Assembly (NCBI GenBank): GCA_019454225.1
Contig: CP075370.1
Location: forward strand, 2,532,001 to 2,596,000
DNA from: Paracoccaceae bacterium
Lineage (GTDB): Bacteria; Pseudomonadota; Alphaproteobacteria; Rhodobacterales; Rhodobacteraceae
Direction of reading: 5' to 3'
DNA: 64,000 nt
A program made the position numbers and the translations under genes. Below the pieces are notes generated by a model. The model saw only the letters and a list, made by a program, of their open reading frames with translations. It was not told the DNA's origin and ran no database searches. Shown piece by piece: positions 54,620 to 64,000 of this stretch. The stretch's first letter is position 1; each line of letters opens with the position of its first letter.

Positions 54620-55726
54620 TCAGCTTTCGGGTGTCATCGCCCCGTCCTCCCGGGTGGCCACCGGCAGCGACACGCGGAACACCGTGCGCCCCGGCACGGA
54701 ATCCACCGCGACCCATCCGTCGTGGTCGGAAATGATCTTGCTGACCAGCGCCAGCCCCAGCCCCGTGCCGTTCTCGCGGCCGCTGACGAAGGGTTCGAAC
54801 ACGTTTCCGGCGATGTCGGGCGGGATTCCGGGGCCGTTGTCGATGACCTCGACCTGCAGCGCCAGCGAGCGGCCGGGCCCGTCCTTGCGGCGCAGGCGAA
54901 GCGACAGGTCGTAATAGGTGCGCAGCCGGATCGTGCCGCCCTGCGATCCGGCCGCCTCGGAGGCGTTCTTGATCAGGTTCAGGAACACCTGCATCAGCTG
55001 GTCGGGGTCGGCATAGGTGGGGGGCAGCGAGGGATCGTAGTCCTCGACGATGGTCATCCGGGCGGCGAAGCCCACCATCGCCGACCGCCGCGCGCGGTCG
55101 AGCGCGTCATGGATGTTGACCGCGCGGCGTTCGGGCGGGCGCAGGTTGCCGAACTGCTCGACCTGCTCCAGCAGCTTGACGATGCGGCGGCTTTCCTCGA
55201 CGATCAGGTCGGCCAGCTCGCGGTCCTCGGGCGACAGGCCCATGGCCAGCAGTTGCGCCGCGCCGGTGATGCCGGCCAGCGGGTTCTTGATTTCATGCGC
55301 CAGCATCTCGGCCATGCCGATCGCCGATTTCGCGGCCGATTTCACCGCCGAGGCGCGGCCGAGCCGCCCCGCCAGTTCGCGGGGCGAGATCAGCAGCATC
55401 ACGATGCCCGGGTTGTCGTGCATCGGCGCCACCTGCACCGTGCAGGAGACCGGCGGGCGTTCGCCGGTGGTGACATGCGCCTCGTTGATGACCATGGCCG
55501 CGCGGTTGGCGCGCACCCGCGTCAGCGCCTCGTCCATCGGCGCGTCGATATAGACGCGGTCCCAGACCGGCGCGCCCTTGAGGCTGCGGACCGAGGCGTT
55601 CAGGAAGCTTTCGGCGGCGGGGTTGACCTCGATGATCTTGCCTGCCCCGTCGATCAGCAGCGCCGGGATGGGCAGGGATGCCCAGATGACCCCGGGAACC
55701 GGGTAGGGCGCGCGATAGGCGGTCAT
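54620..55726 (-). CDS. ntrB: nitrogen sensor kinase NtrB
   Basis: A 368-residue cytoplasmic histidine kinase with an N-terminal PAS domain (residues about 10-115), the phosphoacceptor His144 in [10 protein letters not shown], and an ATPase domain ([26 protein letters not shown]). It phosphorylates NtrC, normally under control of PII. Its ATG at 55726 overlaps the dusB stop by four bases; the 113-base gap to ntrC is free of recognisable sites. Confidence 0.94.
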   Translation of the reverse strand: MTAYRAPYPVPGVIWASLPIPALLIDGAGKIIEVNPAAESFLNASVRSLKGAPVWDRVYIDAPMDEALTRVRANRAAMVINEAHVTTGERPPVSCTVQVAPMHDNPGIVMLLISPRELAGRLGRASAVKSAAKSAIGMAEMLAHEIKNPLAGITGAAQLLAMGLSPEDRELADLIVEESRRIVKLLEQVEQFGNLRPPERRAVNIHDALDRARRSAMVGFAARMTIVEDYDPSLPPTYADPDQLMQVFLNLIKNASEAAGSQGGTIRLRTYYDLSLRLRRKDGPGRSLALQVEVIDNGPGIPPDIAGNVFEPFVSGRENGTGLGLALVSKIISDHDGWVAVDSVPGRTVFRVSLPVATREDGAMTPES

Positions 55727-56694
55727 GCCGCGGCCCTTTCGGGCGCATCGGACAGCGCGGCGCGCAGGTGGCGGGCAACGGCCGCCGGATCGTCCGACGT
55801 CAGCGCCGCGCCGCGCGTGGCCCCTGCGGCATCCAGATACCAGGCCAGATGCTTGCGCACGACCCGGGTGCCCAGGTCGCGCCCGTAGAAGGCCAGCGCC
55901 ATGGCATGATGTTCCTCGACCAGATCGGCCAGGGCGCTGCCCCGGGGGACCTGCGGCGCGGGCCCGCCGTGCAGCGCATGGGCGATCTGCGCCAGGACCC
56001 AGGGCCGGCCCTGCGCGCCGCGCCCGATCATCACGCCCGCCGCCCCCGAGGCGTCCAGCGCGGCGCGGGCGCTGTCGGCGCCGGTGATGTCGCCGTTGGC
56101 GATGACCGGCACCGCGACGGCCGCGCGCACCGCGCGGATCGCGGCCCAATCGGCCCGGCCCTTGTAGAACTGGCAGCGCGTGCGGCCATGGATGGTGATC
56201 ATGGCCACCCCTGCGGCCTCGGCCCGGGCGGCGAGGCCGGGCGCGGTGTGGGCGGTGTCGTCCCATCCCAGCCGGGTCTTCAGCGTCACGGGAACGTCCA
56301 CCGCCGCCACCACCGCATCGATGATCGCCAGCGCGCGGTCGGGTTCGGCCAGCAGCGCCGCGCCGCAGGCACCGGTGGTCACGCGGCGGGCGGGACAGCC
56401 CATGTTGATGTCGATCTGGCGGGCGCCGGCATCGGCCACCAGCCGTGCGGCATCGGCCATCAGCGCGGGGTCGCGGCCGACGATCTGCACCGCCTCGCCG
56501 GGCCCGATACCGGCGGCACGGGCCCGCGCCTCGGGGCGGTCGCGCAGAACCTCGTCGCTGGCGACCATTTCGCTGACCGTCAGCCCGGCACCGAAACGCG
56601 CCACGATCCGCCGGAACGGCAGGTCGGTGATGCCTGCCATCGGCGCGAGCAGCACCGGCGGATCGGGCAGGCGGAACAGGGCGCGGGGGGGCAT
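55723..56694 (-). CDS. dusB: tRNA-dihydrouridine synthase (NifR3/DusB type)
   Basis: A 323-residue flavoprotein that reduces uridine in tRNA. It shows [14 protein letters not shown] near the start, the active-site NMGCPARRV and the FMN-binding [12 protein letters not shown] and PVIANGDI. It is the traditional nifR3 gene at the head of the ntr cluster. The ATG at 56694 is preceded by GGAAAAGG. It is divergent from ispDF across 192 bases. Confidence 0.93.
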   Translation of the reverse strand: MPPRALFRLPDPPVLLAPMAGITDLPFRRIVARFGAGLTVSEMVASDEVLRDRPEARARAAGIGPGEAVQIVGRDPALMADAARLVADAGARQIDINMGCPARRVTTGACGAALLAEPDRALAIIDAVVAAVDVPVTLKTRLGWDDTAHTAPGLAARAEAAGVAMITIHGRTRCQFYKGRADWAAIRAVRAAVAVPVIANGDITGADSARAALDASGAAGVMIGRGAQGRPWVLAQIAHALHGGPAPQVPRGSALADLVEEHHAMALAFYGRDLGTRVVRKHLAWYLDAAGATRGAALTSDDPAAVARHLRAALSDAPERAAA

Positions 56695-56886
56695 GTGCCT
56701 TTTCCTTGTGCGAACCTTTCCAGACCTACCCGGAACCCGCCCCCGGAGCAAATCCGCGCCGGACTGCGAATGTCACATTTCCGGGCTTTGCCTGTTTTTT
56801 GGGCAGTGACGCGGCGCGACCCGCCCGATTGTCAGGCGGCGGGCGGTCGACTAAGCCTGACGGAGCAAACGGGTCAGGGGGTGGCG

Positions 56887-58014
56887 ATGCGCATCGCCTC
56901 GGTCATCGTCGCGGCGGGGCGCGGCACGCGGATGGGCGGCGACCTGCCCAAGCAGTGGCGCCCGCTGGCCGGTCGCCCGCTGGCCGCCCATGCTGCCGCG
57001 GCGCTGGCCGCCCACGGGCCCGTGGTGGCCGCGATCCACCCCGCCGACCGCGCGATGGCCAAGGCCGCCCTGCCCGGCCTGCGGCTGGTCGAGGGCGGCG
57101 AGACGCGCGCCGCATCGGTGCGCGCGGCGCTGGAGGCGCTGGCCGACGATCCGCCCGACATCGTGCTGATCCATGACGGCGCGCGGCCCTTCCCGACGGC
57201 CGGGCTGGTCGCGCGCCTGATCGCGGCGCTGAACGGCCACCCCGCCGCGGCCCCGGCGCTGCCGGTCAGCGACGCGCTGTGGCGGGGGGCCGGGGGGCTG
57301 GTGGCCGGGGTGCAGGACCGCGCGGGGCTCTACCGGGCGCAGACCCCCCAGGCGTTCCGGTTTGCCGCGATCCTTGCGGCGCACCGGGGCCATGCCGGCG
57401 AGGCCGCCGACGATGTGGCGGTGGCGCGGGCGGCGGGGCTTGACGTGGCCATCGTCGAGGGCGACGAGGACAACCTGAAGCTCACCTTCCCCGGCGATTT
57501 CGCCCGGGCCGAGGCGATCATGCGAGGACGGTCGATGGATATCCGGACGGGCAACGGGTTCGACGTGCACGCCTTCTGCGAGGGCGACCATGTCTGGCTC
57601 TGCGGCGTGAAGGTGCCGCATGACCGGGGCCTTCTGGGCCATTCCGATGCCGACGTGGGCATGCATGCCCTGACCGACGCGATCTATGGCGCGCTGGCCG
57701 AGGGCGACATCGGGCGGCATTTCCCGCCCTCGGACCCGCAGTGGAAGGGCGCGGCCAGCCACATCTTCCTGCGCCATGCGGCGGACCGCGCGGCGGCGCG
57801 CGGATTCCGCATCGGCAACGCCGATGTGACGCTGATCTGCGAGCGTCCGAAGATCGGCCCGCATGCCGTTGAGATGGCTGCGGAACTCGGTCGCATCATG
57901 GCGGTTGAGGCAAGCCGCGTCAGCGTCAAGGCCACCACGTCCGAGCGGCTTGGCTTCACCGGCCGACAAGAGGGGATCGCGGCCATCGCCACGGTCACGC
58001 TGGTCAGCCCATGA
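56887..58014 (+). CDS. ispDF: bifunctional IspD/IspF (MEP pathway)
   Basis: A 375-residue fusion. Residues about 1-215 are IspD, MEP cytidylyltransferase ([26 protein letters not shown]). Residues about 217-375 are IspF, MECDP synthase ([28 protein letters not shown], ending in [17 protein letters not shown]). Fusion is common in alphaproteobacteria. I chose the ATG at 56887 after GGGGG; a GTG at 56881 is also possible. The stop overlaps pgpA by four bases. Confidence 0.95.
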   Translation: MRIASVIVAAGRGTRMGGDLPKQWRPLAGRPLAAHAAAALAAHGPVVAAIHPADRAMAKAALPGLRLVEGGETRAASVRAALEALADDPPDIVLIHDGARPFPTAGLVARLIAALNGHPAAAPALPVSDALWRGAGGLVAGVQDRAGLYRAQTPQAFRFAAILAAHRGHAGEAADDVAVARAAGLDVAIVEGDEDNLKLTFPGDFARAEAIMRGRSMDIRTGNGFDVHAFCEGDHVWLCGVKVPHDRGLLGHSDADVGMHALTDAIYGALAEGDIGRHFPPSDPQWKGAASHIFLRHAADRAAARGFRIGNADVTLICERPKIGPHAVEMAAELGRIMAVEASRVSVKATTSERLGFTGRQEGIAAIATVTLVSP

Positions 58015-58499
58015 TCCGCGCCATCACCACATTCGGCTATGTCGGCCTGCTGCGCCCGGCGCCGGGCACCTGGGGTTCGCTGGCTGCCCTGCCGCTCGGG
58101 CTGGTCATCGCCCGTTTCGGCGGCTTCCCGGGCCTGGTCGCGGCCACTGTCGCGGTGACCGCGCTGGGCCTCTGGGCCTGCGGCGTGGCATTGCGGAACC
58201 GCCCGGGCGAGGACCCGGCCGAAATCGTGATCGACGAGGTCGCGGGCATGTGGATGACGCTGTGCTTCCCGGCCTATGCCTTCTGGTCGATGGGCCATGC
58301 GGGCTGGATGCCCTGGCCCGCATGGCTGGCGGGTCTTGCGCTGTTCCGGCTGTTCGACATCTGGAAACCGGGTCCGGTGGGCCAGGCCGACCGGCGCGGC
58401 GACCCGGCGGGGGTGATGCTGGACGACCTGTGGGCCGGGGTGTTCGCCGGCTGTGGCGTGGTGGTCCTGGGCGGGCTGTGGCACATGGTGCCGCGATGA
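58011..58499 (+). CDS. pgpA: phosphatidylglycerophosphatase A
   Basis: A 162-residue membrane phosphatase that makes phosphatidylglycerol. It shows [15 protein letters not shown] near the start, the acidic [10 protein letters not shown] motif and hydrophobic segments. It is coupled to ispDF and to pncC by ATGA overlaps, a conserved alphaproteobacterial arrangement. Confidence 0.92.
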   Translation: MIRAITTFGYVGLLRPAPGTWGSLAALPLGLVIARFGGFPGLVAATVAVTALGLWACGVALRNRPGEDPAEIVIDEVAGMWMTLCFPAYAFWSMGHAGWMPWPAWLAGLALFRLFDIWKPGPVGQADRRGDPAGVMLDDLWAGVFAGCGVVVLGGLWHMVPR

Positions 58500-58966
58500 G
58501 CGCGGCGGCCGGAATCCTGGCGGCGGCGCGGGCGGCAGGGTGGCGGCTGGCGACCGCGGAAAGCTGCACCGGCGGGATGGTGGCGGCGGCGCTGACCGAT
58601 GTGGCGGGATCGTCGGATGTGTTCGACCGCGGTGTCGTCACCTATTCCAACGCGGCGAAACGCGACCTGCTGGGGGTGGCCGAGGCGACGCTGGCCGCCC
58701 ATGGCGCGGTCAGCGAAGCGGTGGCGCGCGAGATGGCCGAGGGGATGCTGGCGCGGTCCGCGGCGCAGGTGGCGGTCTCGGTGACGGGAATCGCCGGGCC
58801 CGGCGGATCCGAGTTCAAGCCCGAGGGGCGCGTGTGCTTCGGGCTTGCGGTTGCGGGACGCGACACGCTGACCGAGACGGTGGAGTTCGGCGCCCGCGGC
58901 CGGGCCGCGGTGCGGGCCACGGCGCGGGATCATGCGCTGGCCATGGTCCTGCGGGCGCTGGCCTGA
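58496..58966 (+). CDS. pncC: nicotinamide-nucleotide amidase (CinA C-terminal domain)
   Basis: A 156-residue stand-alone CinA C-terminal domain that deamidates nicotinamide mononucleotide for NAD salvage. Motifs: [40 protein letters not shown]. The N-terminal CinA domain is absent, so the protein is the short PncC type. It is the third gene of the ispDF-pgpA-pncC unit. Confidence 0.92.
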   Translation: MSAAAGILAAARAAGWRLATAESCTGGMVAAALTDVAGSSDVFDRGVVTYSNAAKRDLLGVAEATLAAHGAVSEAVAREMAEGMLARSAAQVAVSVTGIAGPGGSEFKPEGRVCFGLAVAGRDTLTETVEFGARGRAAVRATARDHALAMVLRALA

Positions 58967-59017
58967 CGGCGGGCCTTCATGCGGTATCGCAGCAATGGCT
59001 CGCAATATGCCGAGAAA

Positions 59018-59488
59018 TCAGTGTTTTTTTGATATGACGCCCGGCCCGTAAAGTTCGGCCGCGCGGCGCTCGAAGGCGCGCACGATGCGTTGCATCGCAT
59101 CGTTGAAGACGACCCCGATGATGCCCTGCAGGATGGCGTTGCGGAACTCGAAATCCACAAAGAAATCAACCTCGCATCCGCCATCGTCGCGCGGGCGGAA
59201 TTCCCAGGTGGAACGCATGTGCCTGAAGGGGCCGTCGATATACTCGGTCTCGATGCGGTGGCGCTGCGGATAGAGCGTGACACGGCTGCCGAACTTTTCG
59301 CGGAACACCTTGAAACTTATCACCAAATCGGCTTCCATCACCTCGCCGCCCGGGATCGGGCTGCGTGACCGGACACGGGCGGCGGCGTTCCAGGGCAGGA
59401 ACTTCGGATAGCTCGGGACATCGGCGACCAGCGCATACATCTGGGCGGCCGACCACGGCAGGGACTTGACTTCGCGATGGGTGGGCAT
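59018..59488 (-). CDS. COQ10/RatA-like START-domain protein
   Basis: A 156-residue protein of the polyketide cyclase/START family that includes mitochondrial COQ10 (coenzyme Q-binding) and bacterial RatA. It shows MYALVADVPSYPKFLPW near the N-terminus and a FVDFEFRNAIL segment. In alphaproteobacteria it is usually annotated as a ubiquinone-binding protein. The ATG at 59488 is chosen over further upstream in-frame codons. It is convergent with pncC. Confidence 0.87.
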   Translation of the reverse strand: MPTHREVKSLPWSAAQMYALVADVPSYPKFLPWNAAARVRSRSPIPGGEVMEADLVISFKVFREKFGSRVTLYPQRHRIETEYIDGPFRHMRSTWEFRPRDDGGCEVDFFVDFEFRNAILQGIIGVVFNDAMQRIVRAFERRAAELYGPGVISKKH

Positions 59489-59557
59489 GCGGCCTTGGGC
59501 TCTGGTGACACGAGCCTGCCAATTGCGTAGGACGGGACGGGAAATCAAGAGGGCGGC

Positions 59558-60103
59558 ATGTCTCAGACCCCATATGTCATCGACAGCATGATCAGCGCCA
59601 AGGCCATCGCGGCCCGGGTCGAGGCGCTGGCGCGCGAGATCACGGCGCATTTCCACGGCACCGACAAGCTGGTCGTGGTGGGCCTGCTGCGCGGGTCCTT
59701 CGTGTTCATCGCGGACCTTGTGCGCGAGATCGACCTGCCCGTCGAGGTCGACTTCCTGGAGGCGTCGAGCTATGGCGACGCGATGACATCCAGCCGGGAA
59801 GTTCGGATTCTCAAGGACTTGCGCGGCGAGATTGCGGGCCGCGACGTGCTGGTGGTCGAGGATATCATCGACACCGGCTTTACCCTGTCGCATGTGATCA
59901 CGCTGCTGCGGGCGCGCAGGCCGGCGCGGCTGAAGGTCTGCGCGCTGCTGGACAAGCCGTCGCGGCGCGAGGTGCCGGTGGCGGCCGACTGGGTGGGATT
60001 CTCGATTCCGGACGAGTTCGTCGTGGGTTACGGAATCGACTTTGCGCAACGCAATCGCAACCTGCCCTATATCGGCAAGGTGCGGTTCACGGATGCGACA
60101 TGA
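59558..60103 (+). CDS. hpt: hypoxanthine phosphoribosyltransferase
   Basis: A 181-residue purine-salvage enzyme that converts hypoxanthine and guanine with PRPP. It has the PRPP-binding motif [14 protein letters not shown], the [14 protein letters not shown] region and KVCALLDKP. Its TGA overlaps the mug start by four bases. Confidence 0.93.
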   Translation: MSQTPYVIDSMISAKAIAARVEALAREITAHFHGTDKLVVVGLLRGSFVFIADLVREIDLPVEVDFLEASSYGDAMTSSREVRILKDLRGEIAGRDVLVVEDIIDTGFTLSHVITLLRARRPARLKVCALLDKPSRREVPVAADWVGFSIPDEFVVGYGIDFAQRNRNLPYIGKVRFTDAT

Positions 60104-60720
60104 TCCTGCCCGACCACCTTGCGCCGGGACTGCTCGCGGTGTTCTGCGGCACCGCGCCGGGCCATGCGTCGGCCCGGCGCGGTCACTATTATGCCAATCC
60201 GGGCAACAGGTTCTGGACGATTCTTCATGAGACCGGGATGACGCCAAGGCGGCTTTCCCCGGCCGAGGACCGGACCTTGCCGGCCCTGGGGCTGGGCCTG
60301 ACCGACCTGGCAAAGACCGTGGCCGGGCAGGACGCCGACCTGCCGCCGGATGCCTTCGACCCCGGGCGGTTCCTGGCCGCGATGGCCGCCATCGCGCCCC
60401 GGGCGGTGGGCTTCACCTCGCTGACGGCGGCGCGGATCGGGTTGGGGCGGCGCGACGTGCGGCCCGGCCGGCAGGCCGGCGACGACCGGCTGCCGGGGGT
60501 GGCGATCTTTGCGCTGCCGTCGCCCTCGGGGCTGGCCCGCAGCCATTTCCGCATCGGGCCCTGGCAGGAGATGGCGGACCACCTTGCCGCCCTGCCCCGT
60601 CCCGCAGCCGTCCCGCCCGCGTCGGTTCCGCGTATGGCATCCGTCCCGACAGGGCGCGCGGCGGCAACGGGGGATGCGCAACGGGCGCAGGGGGCGGGAG
60701 GGCCGGAATGGATCCGCTGA
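60100..60720 (+). CDS. mug: G/U mismatch-specific DNA glycosylase (Mug type)
   Basis: A 206-residue uracil-DNA-glycosylase-fold protein with [21 protein letters not shown] and a late LPSPSGLAR motif, as in Mug/TDG enzymes. It removes uracil or ethenocytosine opposite guanine. The last 40 residues are a low-complexity Ala/Pro/Arg-rich extension. Coupled to hpt and overlapping the next small gene by 13 bases. Confidence 0.85.
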   Translation: MILPDHLAPGLLAVFCGTAPGHASARRGHYYANPGNRFWTILHETGMTPRRLSPAEDRTLPALGLGLTDLAKTVAGQDADLPPDAFDPGRFLAAMAAIAPRAVGFTSLTAARIGLGRRDVRPGRQAGDDRLPGVAIFALPSPSGLARSHFRIGPWQEMADHLAALPRPAAVPPASVPRMASVPTGRAAATGDAQRAQGAGGPEWIR

Positions 60721-60890
60721 GACTGCTGCTGCGGATGCGGCGCCTGGCGCAGAATCCGCCGTCCTGGGGCCGGGTGGTGCTGGTGGTCGGGGTGATCGCC
60801 GCCTGCCTGCTGCTGGTGGCGGTGGAGATGTTCATCGGCTGGCCCGACTGGCTGACGCTGGATCGGACGCCGCGCCCGCCCCGGTTCTGA
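60708..60890 (+). CDS. 60-residue single-pass membrane protein
   Basis: A small basic protein with one membrane helix (VVLVVGVIAACLLLVAVEMFI, of which about 20 residues span) and a Pro/Arg-rich tail. Its start overlaps the mug end by 13 bases in another frame. Function unknown; such small proteins after mug may be conserved in Rhodobacterales. Confidence 0.65.
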   Translation: MDPLRLLLRMRRLAQNPPSWGRVVLVVGVIAACLLLVAVEMFIGWPDWLTLDRTPRPPRF

Positions 60891-60994
60891 TCCGGCGGCG
60901 GATTGCCGGTGCGCGGCCGGTTGCGGCTTCGTGTCTTGCCCGCGTGCGGCGCGCAGCCCAAGGTTGCGCGAAAGCCGGAACAACGGAGGCAGGC

Positions 60995-61882
60995 ATGAGA
61001 CTGGGGCGCATCCTTCTGGGGCTGATCATCCTGGGCGCGGGGGCGGGATGGTGGCTGACCGGCGCGCGGGCGCTGCCGCCGTCGGCCACCGCCGGGCTGT
61101 CGGGCGACGCCGACCGGGGCGAGGCGGTGTTCCATGCGGCGGGCTGCGCCAGTTGCCACATGGCGCCGGGCGCCACGGGCGAGGCGCAGCGCGTCCTGTC
61201 GGGTGGCCAGCGGTTCGCCACCGCCTTCGGCACCTTCATCGCCCCGAACATCTCGCCCGATCCGGCACAGGGAATCGGCGACTGGTCGCTGGCGGATTTC
61301 GCCAGCGCCGTGCAGCGCGGCGTGTCGCCCGAGGGGCAGCATTACTACCCCGCCTTCCCCTATGCCGCCTATGGCAGGGCAAGCCTGCAGGACATCGCCG
61401 ACCTCTGGGCCTTCTGGCCGCGCCTGCCCGCCGACGCGACGCCGAGCCTGCCGCATGAGGTGGGGTTTCCCTTCAACATCCGCCGCAGCCTTGGCGGCTG
61501 GAAACTGCTGTTCGGCGGCGGCGACTGGGCGCTGGCCGGAAACCTGACCCCGACCGAGGGGCGCGGGCGCTATCTGGTCGAGGCGCTGGCGCATTGCGGC
61601 GAATGCCACACCCCGCGCAACGCGCTGGGGGGGCTGGACCGCGCGCGCTGGCTGGCCGGGGCGCCGAATCCGTCCGGGCCGGGGCGGGTGCCGAACATCA
61701 CGCCGGGCGCGCTGGACTGGTCGGAAGAGGACATCGTGGCCTATCTGACCACCGGGTTCACGCCCGAATATGACGTGGCCGGGGGGCATATGGCGCATGT
61801 CGTGGAAAACATGGCGCGCCTGCCCGAGACCGACCGCGCCGCCATCGCCGCCTATCTGAAGCGGGTGCCGCCGGTGAACTGA
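60995..61882 (+). CDS. di-haem c-type cytochrome
   Basis: A 295-residue protein with an N-terminal membrane anchor or signal (LLGLIILGAGAGWWLTGA) and two CxxCH haem sites (Cys51-Cys54-His55 and Cys201-Cys204-His205). Its two cytochrome c domains resemble the subunits of alcohol or aldehyde dehydrogenases (NISPDPAQGIGDWS, NITPGALDWSEEDIVAYL). The ATG follows GGAGG. No dehydrogenase partner is adjacent. Confidence 0.9.
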   Translation: MRLGRILLGLIILGAGAGWWLTGARALPPSATAGLSGDADRGEAVFHAAGCASCHMAPGATGEAQRVLSGGQRFATAFGTFIAPNISPDPAQGIGDWSLADFASAVQRGVSPEGQHYYPAFPYAAYGRASLQDIADLWAFWPRLPADATPSLPHEVGFPFNIRRSLGGWKLLFGGGDWALAGNLTPTEGRGRYLVEALAHCGECHTPRNALGGLDRARWLAGAPNPSGPGRVPNITPGALDWSEEDIVAYLTTGFTPEYDVAGGHMAHVVENMARLPETDRAAIAAYLKRVPPVN

Positions 61883-61953
61883 GGCTGGCAAAGCCGCTTG
61901 GCCCGGGGGCGCGGGCCGTGCCAAGGTCGGGCGCCGCTGCCGAGGTGCCCGCC

Positions 61954-63576
61954 ATGACCCCGCCCGACCCCGCATCCGCCGCCGACGCCCTGCGCCAGGG
62001 TGCCGCGCGGGGTGTGCCGGTCGAGGAGTTCGGGCCGGTCTGGACCTCGGCCCGGTTCCGGCTGGCGCGGGCGGGCTGGCAGGCGCAGGGGGCGCAACCG
62101 TTCCTGTCGGGCGATGTGCCCTACGCGGCGACCTGCGGCGGGCGGCTTTCCGAGGATGCGGCCGAGATCGTGCTGGCGGCCCGGCCCGGGGCGCGCGGGC
62201 TCCGGATTCTCGAGATCGGGGCGGGAACCGGTGTCTTTGCCCGGATCTTCCTGTCGGTGCTGCGGGACCGGGCGCCCGATGTCCATGCCGCGACGCGCTA
62301 TGTGGTCAGCGACGGGTCGCCCTCGGTGCTGGAGGCGATGGCCGCCTCGGGCGTGCTGGAGGGGCACGCGGGGGTGGCGGAGACGCGGGTGTTCGACCTG
62401 GCGATACCTGGCGATGACCCGGGCGGCGGGTTCGACGCGATCCTGGGCACCTATATCCTGGACGTGATGCCCTTCGACCTGCTGGCGGTCCGCGATGCGC
62501 AGGTCTGGCGGCGCGAGGTGCGCGGCGTGCTGGACGGGGCGGATGCCGCGATGGCGCCCGCGCTGCGGGCGGCGCTGGCCGGGCCGGATGCCGGGCTGGT
62601 CGATCTTGCATGGCTGGGGCCGCGCCTGGGGTTGCAGGTGCGCCATGTGCCGGTGGACCGTGCCGCCCTGCCCCGGCCCGAGGCGCTGCCCGTCACGACC
62701 TGGGGGCAGGTGCTGCCCGTGACGCATCACTTCGGCGCGCTGGACGCGATCGACCGCTGCCTCGGCCTGCTGCGGCCGGGCGGGGTGATGGTGTTTTCCG
62801 ACTACGCCCATGCCACGCCCCCCGGCGGCGGCGCGGTGCCGGAGTTCGAGGGCTATGGCACCTCGATCTCGACCGGGCTGGACTTTGCCGCGCTCGATGC
62901 GGTGCTGGAGGCGCGGCGCGACCTGCGGCTGTGGAAGCCGGAGGACGAGGCGGGGGCGCTGCGGACGCGGGTGCTGCAACGCGGTGCGGGGCCGGACCTG
63001 GGCGCGGTGGTGACGGCCCGGCATGGCGCGCTGCGGGTGCATGAGGGCGAGACCGCGCTGGAGGCCGCGCGCGAGGCGGCCCGGGCCGGGCGGATCGAGC
63101 GCGCGCGGGCGGGCTATGCCGCGCTCGTGGCGGCGGAACCCTGGAACTGGCACCTGATGCGCGAGGCCGCGTTCTTCCTGCTGCTGACGGCGGGCGAGGC
63201 GGCGGCGGCCGATGCGCTGGCGGTGCGGGGGCTGGCGCTGAACCCGCTGGACGCCGACCTGTGGCGGGTGCGGGCCGAGGCGGCGCTGGCCCTGGGCGAG
63301 GCGGCGGCCGGGGACCATGCGCGCCGGGCCTGCGGCCTGTCGCCGGGCGTGCCGCATGTGCATCACACGCTGGCGCGGGTGCTGTTGCGGGCGGGCGATC
63401 ATGGCGGGGCGCTGGCCGCGGTGGCGGCGGGTCTTGCGGCCGACCGCGACGCCACGCTGCGCGGCGGGCTGACGGGGGTGCAGGGCGACGTGCTGGCGGC
63501 GATCGACGCGGCCCGGGCCGAGGACCGGCGGCGCCGGGCCAATGCCTTCCGGGTGATCGACGCGGGCCCGTTCTGA
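61954..63576 (+). CDS. SAM-dependent methyltransferase with TPR-like C-terminal half
   Basis: A 540-residue protein. Residues about 60-300 look like a SAM-dependent methyltransferase (motif [15 protein letters not shown], later [16 protein letters not shown]). Residues about 360-510 are Ala/Leu-rich helical repeats of TPR type ([37 protein letters not shown]). The fusion suggests a protein substrate. I chose the ATG at 61954, preceded by GAGG; 61918 is an alternative. It is followed 59 bases later by valS. Confidence 0.8.
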   Translation: MTPPDPASAADALRQGAARGVPVEEFGPVWTSARFRLARAGWQAQGAQPFLSGDVPYAATCGGRLSEDAAEIVLAARPGARGLRILEIGAGTGVFARIFLSVLRDRAPDVHAATRYVVSDGSPSVLEAMAASGVLEGHAGVAETRVFDLAIPGDDPGGGFDAILGTYILDVMPFDLLAVRDAQVWRREVRGVLDGADAAMAPALRAALAGPDAGLVDLAWLGPRLGLQVRHVPVDRAALPRPEALPVTTWGQVLPVTHHFGALDAIDRCLGLLRPGGVMVFSDYAHATPPGGGAVPEFEGYGTSISTGLDFAALDAVLEARRDLRLWKPEDEAGALRTRVLQRGAGPDLGAVVTARHGALRVHEGETALEAAREAARAGRIERARAGYAALVAAEPWNWHLMREAAFFLLLTAGEAAAADALAVRGLALNPLDADLWRVRAEAALALGEAAAGDHARRACGLSPGVPHVHHTLARVLLRAGDHGGALAAVAAGLAADRDATLRGGLTGVQGDVLAAIDAARAEDRRRRANAFRVIDAGPF

Positions 63577-63635
63577 ACCCTTTCCCTTCGCCCCCCCGCG
63601 CGCTACACCCCGCGCCGGACGACCCGAGGATGCCG

Positions 63636-64000
63636 ATGGACAAGACCTTCAACACCGCCGAGGCCGAGGCGCGGATCAGCCGCCTGTGGCAGGACCGCAA
63701 GTGTTTCCGGGCCGGCGCGGGGGCCGCGCCGGGGGCCGAGACCTTCTGCATCATGATCCCGCCGCCGAACGTGACGGGCAGCCTGCACATGGGCCATGCC
63801 TTCAACAACACGCTGCAGGACATCCTGACGCGCTGGCACCGGATGCGGGGCCACGACACGCTGTGGCAACCCGGCACCGACCATGCGGGCATCGCCACGC
63901 AGATGGTGACCGAGCGCGAGATGGCGAGGAACGGCGAGCCGTCGCGCCGTGACATGGGGCGCGAGGCCTTTACCGCCCGCGTCTGGGAGCAGAAGCGGAA
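63636..64000 (+). CDS. valS: valyl-tRNA synthetase (5' part)
   Basis: The first 121 residues of ValS; the gene runs off the right edge. It has the class I HIGH-type motif within [15 protein letters not shown] and the following [13 protein letters not shown]. The ATG at 63636 has GAGG six bases upstream; another in-frame ATG lies six bases earlier at 63630. Confidence 0.96.
   Translation, partial: MDKTFNTAEAEARISRLWQDRKCFRAGAGAAPGAETFCIMIPPPNVTGSLHMGHAFNNTLQDILTRWHRMRGHDTLWQPGTDHAGIATQMVTEREMARNGEPSRRDMGREAFTARVWEQKR

Overview
The window is a high-GC chromosomal segment of an alphaproteobacterium, most likely Rhodobacteraceae. The main grounds are the gene order dusB/nifR3-ntrB-ntrC-ntrY-ntrX followed by trkA-trkH-hfq-hflX, the fused ispDF gene, the zwf-pgl-pgi cluster, and NtrC/NtrX proteins that lack the sigma-54 contact loop, as described for Rhodobacter capsulatus. 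Most genes are core chromosomal genes. I see no insertion sequence, prophage, CRISPR array or replication origin, and no gene-free stretch longer than about 300 bases.

Region by region. 1-4.9 kb: the end of an unknown gene, an agmatinase-family ureohydrolase, then the glucose-6-phosphate operon zwf-pgl-pgi behind a perfect 12-bp palindrome. 4.9-9.0 kb: a 482-residue peptidoglycan-binding-domain protein of unknown role and a penicillin-acylase-family hydrolase, both on the minus strand. 9.0-11.9 kb: a hydroxyacid dehydrogenase, then rpsB-tsf ending in a strong terminator. 12.1-15.8 kb: an orphan LuxR-type regulator, two flavoproteins and tRNA-Gln. 15.8-20.4 kb: a 1363-residue protein with a papain-like C-terminal signature and a small downstream gene. 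20.5-26.4 kb: aroB-aroK, divergent from a membrane miniprotein, a secreted protein, xerD and a CorC/HlyC-type protein. 26.6-31.1 kb: a small conserved protein, a PopZ-like polar-organiser candidate, a TolC-family exporter, a Pcm-family methyltransferase and a multi-pass membrane protein.

31.2-39.5 kb: a PuuB-like amine oxidase, a CbiX-like protein, a complete polyamine- or iron-type ABC importer, and a ferredoxin/ASKHA (RACo-like) protein. 39.6-41.6 kb: an ECF sigma factor, its membrane anti-sigma factor and a secreted fasciclin-domain protein, with several palindromes between them. 41.8-44.4 kb: tRNA-Gly, a small lipoprotein, a RidA protein, hflX and hfq. 44.6-56.7 kb: trkH, trkA, an RTX protein inserted at this point, then ntrX, ntrY, ntrC, ntrB and dusB, all on the minus strand. 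56.9-64 kb: ispDF-pgpA-pncC, a COQ10-like protein, hpt-mug plus a membrane miniprotein, a di-haem cytochrome c, a methyltransferase with a repeat-like tail, and the start of valS.

How genes work together. Zwf, Pgl and Pgi feed glucose-6-phosphate into the Entner-Doudoroff or pentose phosphate routes. NtrB/NtrC and NtrY/NtrX are two nitrogen-responsive two-component pairs. TrkA gates TrkH for potassium uptake. The sigma/anti-sigma/fasciclin set resembles mycobacterial sigK-rskA-mpt70/83. The least explained items, and the best candidates for something undescribed, are the 1363-residue papain-like protein with its neighbour and the 482-residue peptidoglycan-binding protein.
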